A stretch of 64,000 nucleotides of DNA, taken from NCBI GenBank assembly GCA_001464695.1, contig LNDQ01000111.1:38329-102328 (forward strand), given 5' to 3'. Under the pieces are notes generated by a model that did no database searches, was not told where the DNA came from, and saw only the letters and a list, made by a program, of their open reading frames with translations. Positions 1 to 9,077 of the stretch are shown in pieces. Both the position numbers and the translations under genes were made by a program. Origin of the DNA: Betaproteobacteria bacterium Ga0077523. GTDB taxonomy: Bacteria; Pseudomonadota; Gammaproteobacteria; Burkholderiales; Ga0077523. Within the stretch, counting starts at the first letter, position 1, and every line of letters starts with the position of its first letter.

Positions 1-824
1 GCACCCTGCTTGATGAGTGCGTGACAACCGCGCGACAGCGGCGAATGGATCGAGCCCGGGATCGCGAACACCTCTCGCCCTTGGTCGACCGCAAGCCGTG
101 CGGTCGTGAGCGATCCGCTCCTGACCGCTGCTTCCACCACGAGCACGCCGCGCGCGAGCCCGCTGATCAGGCGGTTGCGGCGCGGAAAGTTGTGGGCGAT
201 GGCGCCGGTCCCGAGCGCGAACTCGGAGATCAGCAAGCCGTGCTCGGCGATACGATGGGCGAGCGCACGATTGCGAGCGGGATAGACGATGTCGAGTCCG
301 GTCCCGGTCACCGCGATGGTGCTGGAACGTCCTGCCAATCCACCTTCGTGCGCAGCGGCGTCGATGCCGAGCGCGAGACCGCTCACGACCGTCAGTCCGG
401 CATCGGACAAGGCGTGCGCGAAGGCGCGCGCGGTGTCGGTGCCTTGCGGTGTCGCATTGCGGCTGCCGACTACGGCGACGGCGGCAGAGCGCAACAGTTC
501 GCGACGACCTTTGGCGAACAGCACGACCGGCGGATCCGGAATTTCGAGCAGGGCGGGGGGATAGGATTCATCCGCAAGCGTCACCACGTGGTTGCCCGGC
601 TGTTCCGCCCAGGATCGGGTCGCGGCTATCGCGTCCTCGTGCGATGCCGTGGCGATCGCGGTCGCGATGGCGCGAGGTACGACGCGCTCCAGTGCTGCAG
701 CACTGGCGGTGACCACGGCGTCAGGCGAACCGAAGGCCTGCAGCAGCAGCCTGGCAGTGCGCGGACCGACCCCGGGCGTCAGCGTCAGTCGCAGCCAGCT
801 TGCAAGGTCTGCGTCCGCCGCCAT
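1..824 (-). CDS. dprA: DNA processing protein DprA/Smf (partial, C-terminus runs off left edge)
   Basis: Minus-strand translation starts MAADADLASWLRLTLTPGVGPRTARLLLQAFGSPDAVV and contains LVVEAAVRSGSLTTARLAVDQGREVFAIPGSIHSPLSRGCHALIKQG, typical DprA signatures. Confidence 0.9.
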   Translation of the reverse strand, partial: MAADADLASWLRLTLTPGVGPRTARLLLQAFGSPDAVVTASAAALERVVPRAIATAIATASHEDAIAATRSWAEQPGNHVVTLADESYPPALLEIPDPPVVLFAKGRRELLRSAAVAVVGSRNATPQGTDTARAFAHALSDAGLTVVSGLALGIDAAAHEGGLAGRSSTIAVTGTGLDIVYPARNRALAHRIAEHGLLISEFALGTGAIAHNFPRRNRLISGLARGVLVVEAAVRSGSLTTARLAVDQGREVFAIPGSIHSPLSRGCHALIKQG

Positions 825-858
825 CGCCGACGGGGTGTTGGGTCAGGCCGTGCGGGAC

Positions 859-2028
859 TTAAGGGGCGCGCACGACGTCCAGCAGATTCACCGGACGCGA
901 GGTGTTCAAGACCAGTGCGTAGGAGACTTTCTCGAACACACGGAATACGAACACGAGGCCATAGCGTTCGTCCGGCAACGTCACCGGCTCGTTCTGGTTC
1001 TTCGGATCGAATTCCGATTGCACGGTCTCGATCCGGGAGCGATGCACTTCGTTCGAGCTGCTGCGGGGTAGCGCGCGCGGCGTTACCGTCTTGCCCGCGC
1101 GATACAGTGCGTAGACGTTGCCGACCTCGACACCTTCGCGTGCGCCACGATTCAGCACGATCACGCGTTGCTGGCCGACCTCGGTAATGACGGTCTCCGG
1201 GGCCGAAATCACGGTGCCGGTGGCGTCGGCAGCCGCGGAGTGCGGAACGTAGGCGAGCACGTCGGCCGGCGGTGCCAGCACGAGGCGATCGCCGGTGGTG
1301 ATCTCCTGGCGTGCACGCAGGATGCGCACCGTCGTGATCTCCCCGAACTCGCGCACGCGCGCATCGCCGAGGTAGATCACTTCGTAGCCGAGTACTTCCT
1401 TCGTGGCGGGGTCGACCAGCGGCTTGCTGGAACGATAGATCTGCCACACGAGCGGCGAGTCGGCCGTGATGCCCTTCACGAATGCGGCATCGCCAGCGCC
1501 CAGGACCACCCGGTTCTCCTGCGTCGCGACGATCTTGGGTGCCGCGTCGAACTGGCTCGCGTCGACGATCAACGGCCGATTGAGGAACGGCTCGATGGCG
1601 GTCGACGGGATGCTGGGGATCGGTGCTGTGTCCACCTGCTCGGCGCGGACCTTGGGGGTCAGCTTCACGGTGCTGCCCACGCCGGTGCCCTGGGCGGCAG
1701 CCACGACGCCGCCGGGGCCTTCGCCTTCCATGCGCAGCCGCGGGGTTGCGCCGGACAGGTCCAGGATCAGCACGTTCCCGGGGTAGATGCGGTGCGGGTT
1801 CTTCACCTCGTCCTTGTTCATGCCCCAGAGGTCGGGCCAGCGCCAAGGACTCTTGAGATAGCGCCTGGAGATGCCCCAGAGCGTGTCGCCCTTGACCACG
1901 ACGTAGCGGTCGGGAGGGTTGTCCGCCATTTCGAGCGGCTTTTGCTCCTCCTCCTGCGCCAGGGCCGGCAGAGCCAGCATGGCGGCGAGGGTTAGCCCGA
2001 GGACGGCCGATATGATTGAATGTCGCAT
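859..2028 (-). CDS. LysM peptidoglycan-binding domain protein, exported
   Basis: ORF 859..2085; signal peptide MRHSIISAVLGLTLAAMLALPALA then LysM YVVVKGDTLWGISRRYLKSPWRWPDLWGMN; start taken at internal Met with signal peptide. Confidence 0.85.
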   Translation of the reverse strand: MRHSIISAVLGLTLAAMLALPALAQEEEQKPLEMADNPPDRYVVVKGDTLWGISRRYLKSPWRWPDLWGMNKDEVKNPHRIYPGNVLILDLSGATPRLRMEGEGPGGVVAAAQGTGVGSTVKLTPKVRAEQVDTAPIPSIPSTAIEPFLNRPLIVDASQFDAAPKIVATQENRVVLGAGDAAFVKGITADSPLVWQIYRSSKPLVDPATKEVLGYEVIYLGDARVREFGEITTVRILRARQEITTGDRLVLAPPADVLAYVPHSAAADATGTVISAPETVITEVGQQRVIVLNRGAREGVEVGNVYALYRAGKTVTPRALPRSSSNEVHRSRIETVQSEFDPKNQNEPVTLPDERYGLVFVFRVFEKVSYALVLNTSRPVNLLDVVRAP

Positions 2029-2089
2029 ACGAGTCCCCACCTGTAGGACAGGGAATTTGTCGCTGGAATACGGGAGATTGCGCATGGTT

Positions 2090-2119
2090 ACTATATTCTT
2101 CTTTAGATTCTGATTGTAA
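2090..2119 (-). promoter_or_regulatory. Putative sigma70 promoter for the LysM gene in the AT-rich divergent spacer with def
   Basis: Minus strand TTACAA (2119-2114), 18-nt spacer, TATAGT (2095-2090). Confidence 0.3.
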
Positions 2120-2141
2120 TCGCCTAACTTAGCAAGCTTTT

Positions 2142-2645
2142 ATGGCACTTTTGCCCATACTGCAATACCCAGATCCCCGCCTCCATATCGTCGCAGCCCC
2201 GGTGACCCGGTTCGATGAGGAGCTTCAGCGCCTCGTGCGCGACATGGCGGAGACCATGTACGCCGCTCCCGGGGTCGGACTTTCGGCCACCCAGGTGGAC
2301 GTGCACCGCCAGGTGATCGTGATCGACGTCTCGGATGGGCGCGACGCGCTGCAGGTCTTCATCAATCCGGTGTTGCTCGAGGGCTGGGGCGAGTCCGGGC
2401 TCGAGGAGGGGTGCTTGTCGGTGCCGGGGGTGTACGACCAGGTGCCGCGTTACGAGCGGGTCCGCATCGAGGCGCGGGACGCTCGTGGCGAGCGGTTCGA
2501 GCTGGAGGTAGACGGGCTCATGTCCGTTTGCGTCCAGCACGAAATGGACCATCTCAAGGGTCGCGTCTTCGTCGAGTACCTGTCGCGGCTCAAGCAGACG
2601 CGCATCGCGTCGCGCATGCGGAAGCAGCAGCGCCGCGCGGGATAG
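2142..2645 (+). CDS. def: Peptide deformylase
   Basis: Motifs GVGLSATQ, EGCLSVP, QHEMDHLKG; followed by fmt. Confidence 0.95.
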   Translation: MALLPILQYPDPRLHIVAAPVTRFDEELQRLVRDMAETMYAAPGVGLSATQVDVHRQVIVIDVSDGRDALQVFINPVLLEGWGESGLEEGCLSVPGVYDQVPRYERVRIEARDARGERFELEVDGLMSVCVQHEMDHLKGRVFVEYLSRLKQTRIASRMRKQQRRAG

Positions 2646-2663
2646 CCGGCCCTGCTGGCCCCG

Positions 2664-3605
2664 ATGCGTCTCGTCTTTGCCGGCACGCCGCGCTTCGCCG
2701 CGGTCGCGCTCGAAGCCCTGTTGGCTGCAGGGCATGAGATCGTGCTCGTCCTGACCCAGCCGGACCGGCCGGCGGGGCGCGGTTTGCACCCCGCTGCAAG
2801 CGAGGTCAAGCGGCTTGCGCTCGCACGGGGCCTGCCGGTCGACCAACCGCCGTCCCTCAAGTCGCCCGCTGCTGCGGCTGCGCTGCGGGCCACCGGAGCG
2901 GAAGCGATGATCGTGGCGGCCTACGGACTGATCCTGCCGCAGGCGGTCCTCGAAGCGTTTCCGCAGGGTTGCATCAACATTCACGCCTCGTTGTTGCCGC
3001 GGTGGCGCGGCGCTGCGCCGATCCAGCGCGCGCTCCTGGCGGGCGACGCGACAAGCGGGATCAGCATCATGCAGATGGAGGCCGGGCTCGATACCGGACC
3101 GGTCCTGACCCAGACCGCGCTCGCCATCGCGGCCGAAGAAACCGCGGGCTCCTTGCACGATCGCCTGGCCGAACTGGGGGGTCGAGCGATCGTCGAGGCC
3201 CTGGCCGCCAAGGCTAGCGGGAGTTTGCGACCGACGCCGCAAGACGACAATCTTGCCGTCTATGCGCCGAAAATCGGCCGGCGTGAAGCGGCCATCCGCT
3301 GGACCGATTCCGCGGAAGTCATCGAGCGACAGGTGCGGGCGTTCGACCCGGTGCCGGGAACACATGCGCGATTCAACGGCGAACCGCTGAAAATCTGGAG
3401 GGCTGGTATCCGCCCGGACGATCGGGACCGCCCCCCTGGAGAGGTACTTGCCGTCGGCCCGCAAGGCATCGAGGTTGCCTGCGGCGGTGCCACGGCCCTG
3501 GCGCTCACCCAGCTGCAACGCCCTGGCGGCAAGCGCCTGGTCGTGGCGGACTTTCTGCGCGGGCACGGCGTGGCCGTGGGCAGCCGCTTCGAGGACGGGG
3601 CTTGA
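2664..3605 (+). CDS. fmt: Methionyl-tRNA formyltransferase
   Basis: MRLVFAGTPRFAAVALEALL, INIHASLLPRWRGAAPIQRALLAGD, GISIMQMEAGLDTGP. Confidence 0.97.
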   Translation: MRLVFAGTPRFAAVALEALLAAGHEIVLVLTQPDRPAGRGLHPAASEVKRLALARGLPVDQPPSLKSPAAAAALRATGAEAMIVAAYGLILPQAVLEAFPQGCINIHASLLPRWRGAAPIQRALLAGDATSGISIMQMEAGLDTGPVLTQTALAIAAEETAGSLHDRLAELGGRAIVEALAAKASGSLRPTPQDDNLAVYAPKIGRREAAIRWTDSAEVIERQVRAFDPVPGTHARFNGEPLKIWRAGIRPDDRDRPPGEVLAVGPQGIEVACGGATALALTQLQRPGGKRLVVADFLRGHGVAVGSRFEDGA

Positions 3606-3618
3606 CCGCGTCCGGCCC

Positions 3619-4884
3619 GTGATCGCCGCGCAACGGGTCGCCGCCCAGCGGGTCGCGGCAGTGCTGGCCGGACACAGCCTCGCGCAGCGCCGGTCCGAGG
3701 ACGATCTGCTGGCGCAGACCGACCGGGCGGCGGCCCTCGACCTGACCCAGGGCACGTTGCGCCATCTGGGACTGCTGCGGGGCGTCGTCGCGCAGATGGC
3801 GCCACGCGCCATCACGGACGGGCGAGTCGAGGCGCTTCTCCTGGTCGCCCTGTACCAGCTCTGGCGGACGCGACACGCGCCCCATGCCATCGTCGACCAT
3901 GCGGTACGGACCGTGCGCTCGCTCGGGGCAGACGCCGCGACCGGGTTTGTGAACGCCCTGCTGCGGCGGTTCCTGCGCGAGCGCGAGCTGCTGCTGCAAC
4001 GTGCGGCCGCCGCACCGGAAGGCCGGTGGTCCTGTCCGAAGTGGTGGATCGAGAAGCTCGAACGGCAACTCGGCGCGCATGCAGAGGCGGTATTGGCGGC
4101 GGGCCTCGAGCATCCCCCGATGAGCATCCGAGTCAACCGGCGGCGCATTTCGCTCGATGACTATCGCGCCCGGCTCGAGCACGCGGGCATCGGCGTCCGG
4201 CGCCTCGAGAACGATGCGTTGCTGCTGGAACGTCCGGTGTCATCCACGCGTCTGCCCGGATTCGACGAAGGGCTCGTGTCGATCCAGGATGCCGGTGCTC
4301 AGTGGGCCGCGCCACTACTCGAAGCTCGTGATGGCGCGCGCGTGCTCGACGCGTGCGCTGCGCCTGGTGGCAAGGCCGCCCACATCCTGGAGCTTGCGGC
4401 CGTCGATCTGCTGGCGATCGACGTGGACGGCCGGCGGCTTGACGATGTCGAGCGGTTGCTGGCCCGGCTGGGTTTGAGCGCGCAGCTGCGGGTCGCCGAT
4501 GCCGCCGCCGTGGAAACCTGGTGGGATGGACGCGCGTTCGATCGCATCCTGCTCGACGCGCCGTGTTCCGCGTCCGGCATCGTGCGACGGCATCCCGACG
4601 CGAAGTGGCTGCGGCGCCCCGGCGATCTTGAAACGTTCGCGCGTCAGCAGGCGTGCCTGCTGGACGCACTTTGGCAGGTCCTCGCCCCCGGTGGTACATT
4701 GCTCTACGCGACCTGCTCGGTGTTTGCGGAGGAGAACCGGGATACGGTCCAGGCCTTCCTCGAACGCCATCCCGATGCGCGTCATTCGGAGCTAGCCCGT
4801 TTTCCGGGCAGCGGCGGGCAGCTATTCCCTGACCAAGAGCATGACGGTTTCTATTACGCGCCGCTGCGAAAGTCCGATCGTTGA
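3619..4884 (+). CDS. rsmB: 16S rRNA (cytosine967-C5)-methyltransferase RsmB
   Basis: In-frame GTG at 3619; NusB-like N-terminus, VLDACAAPGGKAAHILEL, LLDAPCSASGIVRRHPDAKW, LYATCSVFAEEN. Confidence 0.93.
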   Translation: MIAAQRVAAQRVAAVLAGHSLAQRRSEDDLLAQTDRAAALDLTQGTLRHLGLLRGVVAQMAPRAITDGRVEALLLVALYQLWRTRHAPHAIVDHAVRTVRSLGADAATGFVNALLRRFLRERELLLQRAAAAPEGRWSCPKWWIEKLERQLGAHAEAVLAAGLEHPPMSIRVNRRRISLDDYRARLEHAGIGVRRLENDALLLERPVSSTRLPGFDEGLVSIQDAGAQWAAPLLEARDGARVLDACAAPGGKAAHILELAAVDLLAIDVDGRRLDDVERLLARLGLSAQLRVADAAAVETWWDGRAFDRILLDAPCSASGIVRRHPDAKWLRRPGDLETFARQQACLLDALWQVLAPGGTLLYATCSVFAEENRDTVQAFLERHPDARHSELARFPGSGGQLFPDQEHDGFYYAPLRKSDR

Positions 4885-5455
4885 GCTGCGCCGGTGGGTC
4901 GCGATCGCCGCGGCGTTGCTGGTGCTGCTCCTGTGCGGGCACGGTGCGTTGCATGCGGGCGAGCCGGCCATCAACGTGCGCTCGGCCGAGATCACCTCCA
5001 GCGCCGACGGCTATTACCTTGACGCGAGCTTCGAGATCGAGCTGGGCGACACACTCGAAGAAGCCCTGACCAAGGGTGTGGCGCTCAACTTCCTGGTCGA
5101 CTTCGAGCTGATCTACGAGCGCTGGTACCTGCTCAATCTGTGGAACCGCACCATGGCGGATTTCGGGCAGCGCTATCGGCTCACCTACAACGCGCTCACG
5201 CGCCAGTACCGCGTCGCAGCCGGCGCTCTCACCCAGAACGTCGACTCGCTGCGCGAGGCACTGGCGATCATGGGTCAGATCCGCAATCGGTTCATCGTGC
5301 CGCGCGACGAGCTCGATGCGGAGAAAGTGTATTCAGCCCAGTTGCGCCTGCGGCTCGACACGTCGCAGCTGCCCAAGGCGTTCCAGGTGAGCGCGCTCGG
5401 CTCCAAGGGCTGGAATCTTTCTTCCGACTGGTACCGGTGGACGGTGCGCCCATGA
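4841..5455 (+). CDS. DUF4390 protein
   Basis: 204 aa exported protein between rsmB and ntrY; SFEIELGDTLEEALTKGVALNFLVDFEL. Confidence 0.8.
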   Translation: MTVSITRRCESPIVELRRWVAIAAALLVLLLCGHGALHAGEPAINVRSAEITSSADGYYLDASFEIELGDTLEEALTKGVALNFLVDFELIYERWYLLNLWNRTMADFGQRYRLTYNALTRQYRVAAGALTQNVDSLREALAIMGQIRNRFIVPRDELDAEKVYSAQLRLRLDTSQLPKAFQVSALGSKGWNLSSDWYRWTVRP

Positions 5456-7635
5456 GCCGACGCCTGCGCCTGTTCTGGCTCTCGCTCACGACGCGTGGCG
5501 GCAAGGTGCTTGCCGCGATCGTGGCGGCGGTCGGCGCAGTCGTGCTGTATCTCTTATCCGGCACGCACGCCGACATGCCTACTTTCACGCAGGGACTTCC
5601 GCAACTGCTGATGGTGGGCCTGGGCGTGGTCCTGCTGTTGATGCTGCTCACCGGCTATCAGCTGCTCACGTTGCGCCGGCGCCTGCGCCAGCGCGTGTTC
5701 GGATCCAAGCTTTCGTTGCGCCTGGTGCTGCTGTTCTCGCTGGTGGCGGTGCTGCCCGGGGCGCTGGTCTATGCGGTGTCGGTGCAGTTCCTCGCGCGCT
5801 CGGTCGACACGTGGTTCGACGTGCGCGTGGAGCGCGCGCTCGACGGCGGCCTGGCACTCGGTCGCAACGTGCTCGACAGCATGGTGAAGGATCTGCGAGG
5901 CAAGGCCGACACGATGGCACTGATGGTGGCGGACCGTCCGCCGCGGCAACAGCTCGCACTCCTCAACACGTTGCGCGAGCAGGCGGCAGTGCAGGAAGTG
6001 GCGCTGCTCGACACCAACGGCACCGTGCTGGCGTTTTCCGGCGACGAGCACAGCGGCCTCATGCCCGATCCGCTCTCGCCTTCCGCGCTGCGTGAATTGC
6101 GGCTGCAGAAGACCTATACCGGGATCGTGGCGGAGCCTTCCGGCGGCCTGTTGTTGCGGGTGGTGGTGCCGGTCAACGTGGCCGATGGCGACGTGCTGGC
6201 GCTCGAGCTCGTGCAGCGGGTGCCCGAAGCAGTGTCGCGCAATGCCGAAGCGGTGCAGTTCGCCCATTCCGAATACCAGGAGCTCGCATTCTCGCGCTCG
6301 GGTCTCAAGCGTCTCTATGGACTGACGCTGACCCTAGCGCTGCTGCTCGCGCTGTTTGCGGCACTGCTGCTTGCCATCTACTTCAGCCAGAAACTGTCGG
6401 CACCCTTGAGCGTGCTGGCCGAAGGGACGCGTGCGGTCGCGCAGGGCGACTTCAGCCAGCGCACGCCGGTGCGCAGCTACGACGAGCTGGGCATCCTCAC
6501 GCAGTCGTTCAACGCGATGACACGCGAACTGGCCGAATCCCAGGGCGATACGCAGCGCTATCAGCGGCAGCTCGAGAGCATTCTCGCGACCCTCTCGGCG
6601 GGTGTGATATCGCTCGACGGCGAGCGCCGGCTGCGCTCCTCCAATCCGAGCGCCAGCCGCATTCTCGGAATCGATCTCGAGGCCCTCATCGACGTTCCGG
6701 TGAGCGAATGGCGGTACCGGGAACCACGGTTGGCGGCCATCGCGGTGCCGCTCGATGCCGCACTCGCCGGACCGCTCGAGCATGACTGGCAGGCGCAAGT
6801 CGCCTACCACGGACCCCAGGGCGAGCTCATGCTGCTCGCCCGTGCAGCAGCGATCCGGCAGGCCGCGCCCGGCGGTCATGTCGTCGTGTTCGACGACATC
6901 ACCGATCTGCTGAAGGCGCAACGCCAGGCGGCCTGGGGCGAAGTGGCGCGACGGCTTGCGCATGAGATCAAGAATCCGCTGACACCGATCCAGCTTTCCG
7001 CCGAGCGCCTGCAGCAGCGGCTGTCGGCCAAGCTCGACGTGACCGATGCAGAGCTGCTCGAGCGTCTCACCCAGACGATCGTCAATCAGGTCGCGGCGCT
7101 GAAGAGCATGGTCAACGCATTCAGCGAATATGCGCGTGCCCCGGAAACGCGCGCCGTGCCGGTCGATCTCGGGCCACTCACCCGCGAAGTGCTCGGCCTG
7201 TACGAATCGATGGGGTTCGTCATCCAGCTGAAGGTCCAGCCGGGTTTGCCGCCCATACTCGGTGACGCGGCCAAGCTGCGGCAGGTGATCCACAATCTGC
7301 TGCGCAACGCCGAGGACGCGGTCGCGACCGTCTCGGCACCGATCATCGCGGTGAGCGTCAGCGCGGAAGGTGGCGGTATCGCGCTCAGTGTTTCCGACAA
7401 TGGCCCGGGCTTTCCCGGCGACGTGATGGGGCGGGCATTCGAACCCTATGTCACCACCAAGCCCAAGGGGACCGGCCTCGGCCTCGCGATCGTCCAGAAG
7501 ATCGTCGAGGAACACCGCGGCCGCATCCGCCTCGAGAATCTCGTTCCCATGGGTGCGCGCGTCATCATCTGGTTGCCACCGGCGGCGGCGGTCGCGCAGG
7601 TGAGCCCGGCGTCACCGAAGGCGGCCAACGAATGA
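5452..7635 (+). CDS. ntrY: NtrY-type membrane sensor histidine kinase
   Basis: ATG 5452 overlaps the previous stop; TM segments, HAMP, PAS, RRLAHEIKNPLTPIQLSAERL (H-box), NLLRNAEDAV (N-box), GTGLGLAIVQKIVEEHRGRI. Confidence 0.93.
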   Translation: MSRRLRLFWLSLTTRGGKVLAAIVAAVGAVVLYLLSGTHADMPTFTQGLPQLLMVGLGVVLLLMLLTGYQLLTLRRRLRQRVFGSKLSLRLVLLFSLVAVLPGALVYAVSVQFLARSVDTWFDVRVERALDGGLALGRNVLDSMVKDLRGKADTMALMVADRPPRQQLALLNTLREQAAVQEVALLDTNGTVLAFSGDEHSGLMPDPLSPSALRELRLQKTYTGIVAEPSGGLLLRVVVPVNVADGDVLALELVQRVPEAVSRNAEAVQFAHSEYQELAFSRSGLKRLYGLTLTLALLLALFAALLLAIYFSQKLSAPLSVLAEGTRAVAQGDFSQRTPVRSYDELGILTQSFNAMTRELAESQGDTQRYQRQLESILATLSAGVISLDGERRLRSSNPSASRILGIDLEALIDVPVSEWRYREPRLAAIAVPLDAALAGPLEHDWQAQVAYHGPQGELMLLARAAAIRQAAPGGHVVVFDDITDLLKAQRQAAWGEVARRLAHEIKNPLTPIQLSAERLQQRLSAKLDVTDAELLERLTQTIVNQVAALKSMVNAFSEYARAPETRAVPVDLGPLTREVLGLYESMGFVIQLKVQPGLPPILGDAAKLRQVIHNLLRNAEDAVATVSAPIIAVSVSAEGGGIALSVSDNGPGFPGDVMGRAFEPYVTTKPKGTGLGLAIVQKIVEEHRGRIRLENLVPMGARVIIWLPPAAAVAQVSPASPKAANE

Positions 7636-7648
7636 ACGCGGTGCACTC

Positions 7649-8911
7649 ATGAGTCAGATCCTCGTCGTCGACGACGAAGTCGGCATCCGTGAACTGCTGT
7701 CCGAGATCCTGTCCGACGAAGGTCACCAGGTGCGCGTCGCGCAGAACGCCACCGAGGCGCGCCAGCAGCGCGGCCGTGGCCGGCCGGATCTGGTCCTGCT
7801 CGACATCTGGATGCCGGATACCGACGGCATCACGCTGCTCAAGGAATGGTCGGCCAGCGGCCAGCTCACCATGCCGGTGGTGATGATGTCGGGCCACGGT
7901 ACCATTGATACTGCGGTGGAAGCCACGCGCATCGGTGCCTATGGTTTTCTCGAAAAGCCGATCGCGCTGCAGAAGCTGCTGGCGACCGTGGGCAAGGCGC
8001 TGGCGCAGGGTGCCGCGCCGGTCGCAGCGGCACCGGAACGTTCCATCGCCTTTCTCGGCCGCGCGCCTGTCATCGCCGACCTCAAGGCGCGGCTCGAACG
8101 CGTGCGCGATCTGCGCGCGCCCGTGATGCTGCTTGGCGAACCAGGGTGCGGGCGCCACCTGTGTGCGCGCTACATGCATCGCACGAACACGCCGTGGATC
8201 GCGCCTGCCGATACGGCCTTCCTCGACGATCCGGCCGACAAGCAGATCGCCCAGGCCTCCGACGGATCGCTGTTCCTGCGCGCCGTGGACGCGCTCGGCC
8301 GCGACGCCCAGCGCGCCTTGCTGCACCACCTGCCGGGCATCGAACGCTGCAACGCCCGGCTCATTTCCACCGCAGGCCCGTTGTTGCCGCAGCGGGTGGC
8401 CGAAGGTCACTTCGACTCGAAGCTCTACAGCGTGCTGGCGGCGGTGACGCTGCGCATCCCGAGCCTGCGCGAACACGCCGAGGACGTACCCGAGATCGCC
8501 AACCTGCTGCTCGCGCGCATGGCCGAAGCCAAGGAGATCCCGCTCAAGTCGTTCAGCACGGCGGCCCTGAATCAGCTGCGCATGTATCCGTGGCCGGGCA
8601 ACCTTGCGCAGCTCGAGACCGTGGTGAAGTCGTCGGCCCTGGTCGCGGCCGGCGACGAGATCGTGCCGTCGGACGTGGGTACGGCACTCTCGCAGGGCGA
8701 CTTCGGCTCGAGTTCGCTGAGCGGCCTGCCGCTGGACATGGAACTGCGCGAAGCGCGCGACGCCTTCGAGCGCGCCTACTTCGAGTATCACATCGCTCGC
8801 GAGGGCGGCAACATGAGCCGCGTCGCCGAGAAAGTCGGCCTGGAACGGACCCATCTCTACCGCAAGCTGAAGCAGCTGGGAGTGGCGCCCCCGCGCAAGT
8901 CCGATCCGTAG
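7649..8911 (+). CDS. ntrX: NtrX-type response regulator with degenerate AAA domain
   Basis: Receiver [18 protein letters not shown]...[11 protein letters not shown]; degenerate Walker A GEPGCGRH; Fis-type [30 protein letters not shown]. Confidence 0.88.
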   Translation: MSQILVVDDEVGIRELLSEILSDEGHQVRVAQNATEARQQRGRGRPDLVLLDIWMPDTDGITLLKEWSASGQLTMPVVMMSGHGTIDTAVEATRIGAYGFLEKPIALQKLLATVGKALAQGAAPVAAAPERSIAFLGRAPVIADLKARLERVRDLRAPVMLLGEPGCGRHLCARYMHRTNTPWIAPADTAFLDDPADKQIAQASDGSLFLRAVDALGRDAQRALLHHLPGIERCNARLISTAGPLLPQRVAEGHFDSKLYSVLAAVTLRIPSLREHAEDVPEIANLLLARMAEAKEIPLKSFSTAALNQLRMYPWPGNLAQLETVVKSSALVAAGDEIVPSDVGTALSQGDFGSSSLSGLPLDMELREARDAFERAYFEYHIAREGGNMSRVAEKVGLERTHLYRKLKQLGVAPPRKSDP

Positions 8912-9038
8912 GTCTGCCCCCGTCCCGACCTGCCCCCACGCCTCTCGCGCGAGGGCAGGAGAGGACTGCGACGATCGGTGGGGCCGATCATCGAAGAACG
9001 GGGTGGGTCGGGCCTTTCCGCTAGAATTCTGGTCCCTT

Positions 9039-9057
9039 CCGCCGCGAGGCGGTTTTT
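9039..9057 (+). terminator. Intrinsic-terminator-like hairpin just upstream of tkt
   Basis: CCGCC-GCGA-GGCGG followed by TTTTT. Confidence 0.5.
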
Positions 9058-9077
9058 CATTTCCGGAATCGGGTTTC

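Noticed and set aside
2124-4148. 674-aa minus-strand ORF
   Set aside because: Antisense to def, fmt and rsmB, which are unambiguous; spurious high-GC ORF.
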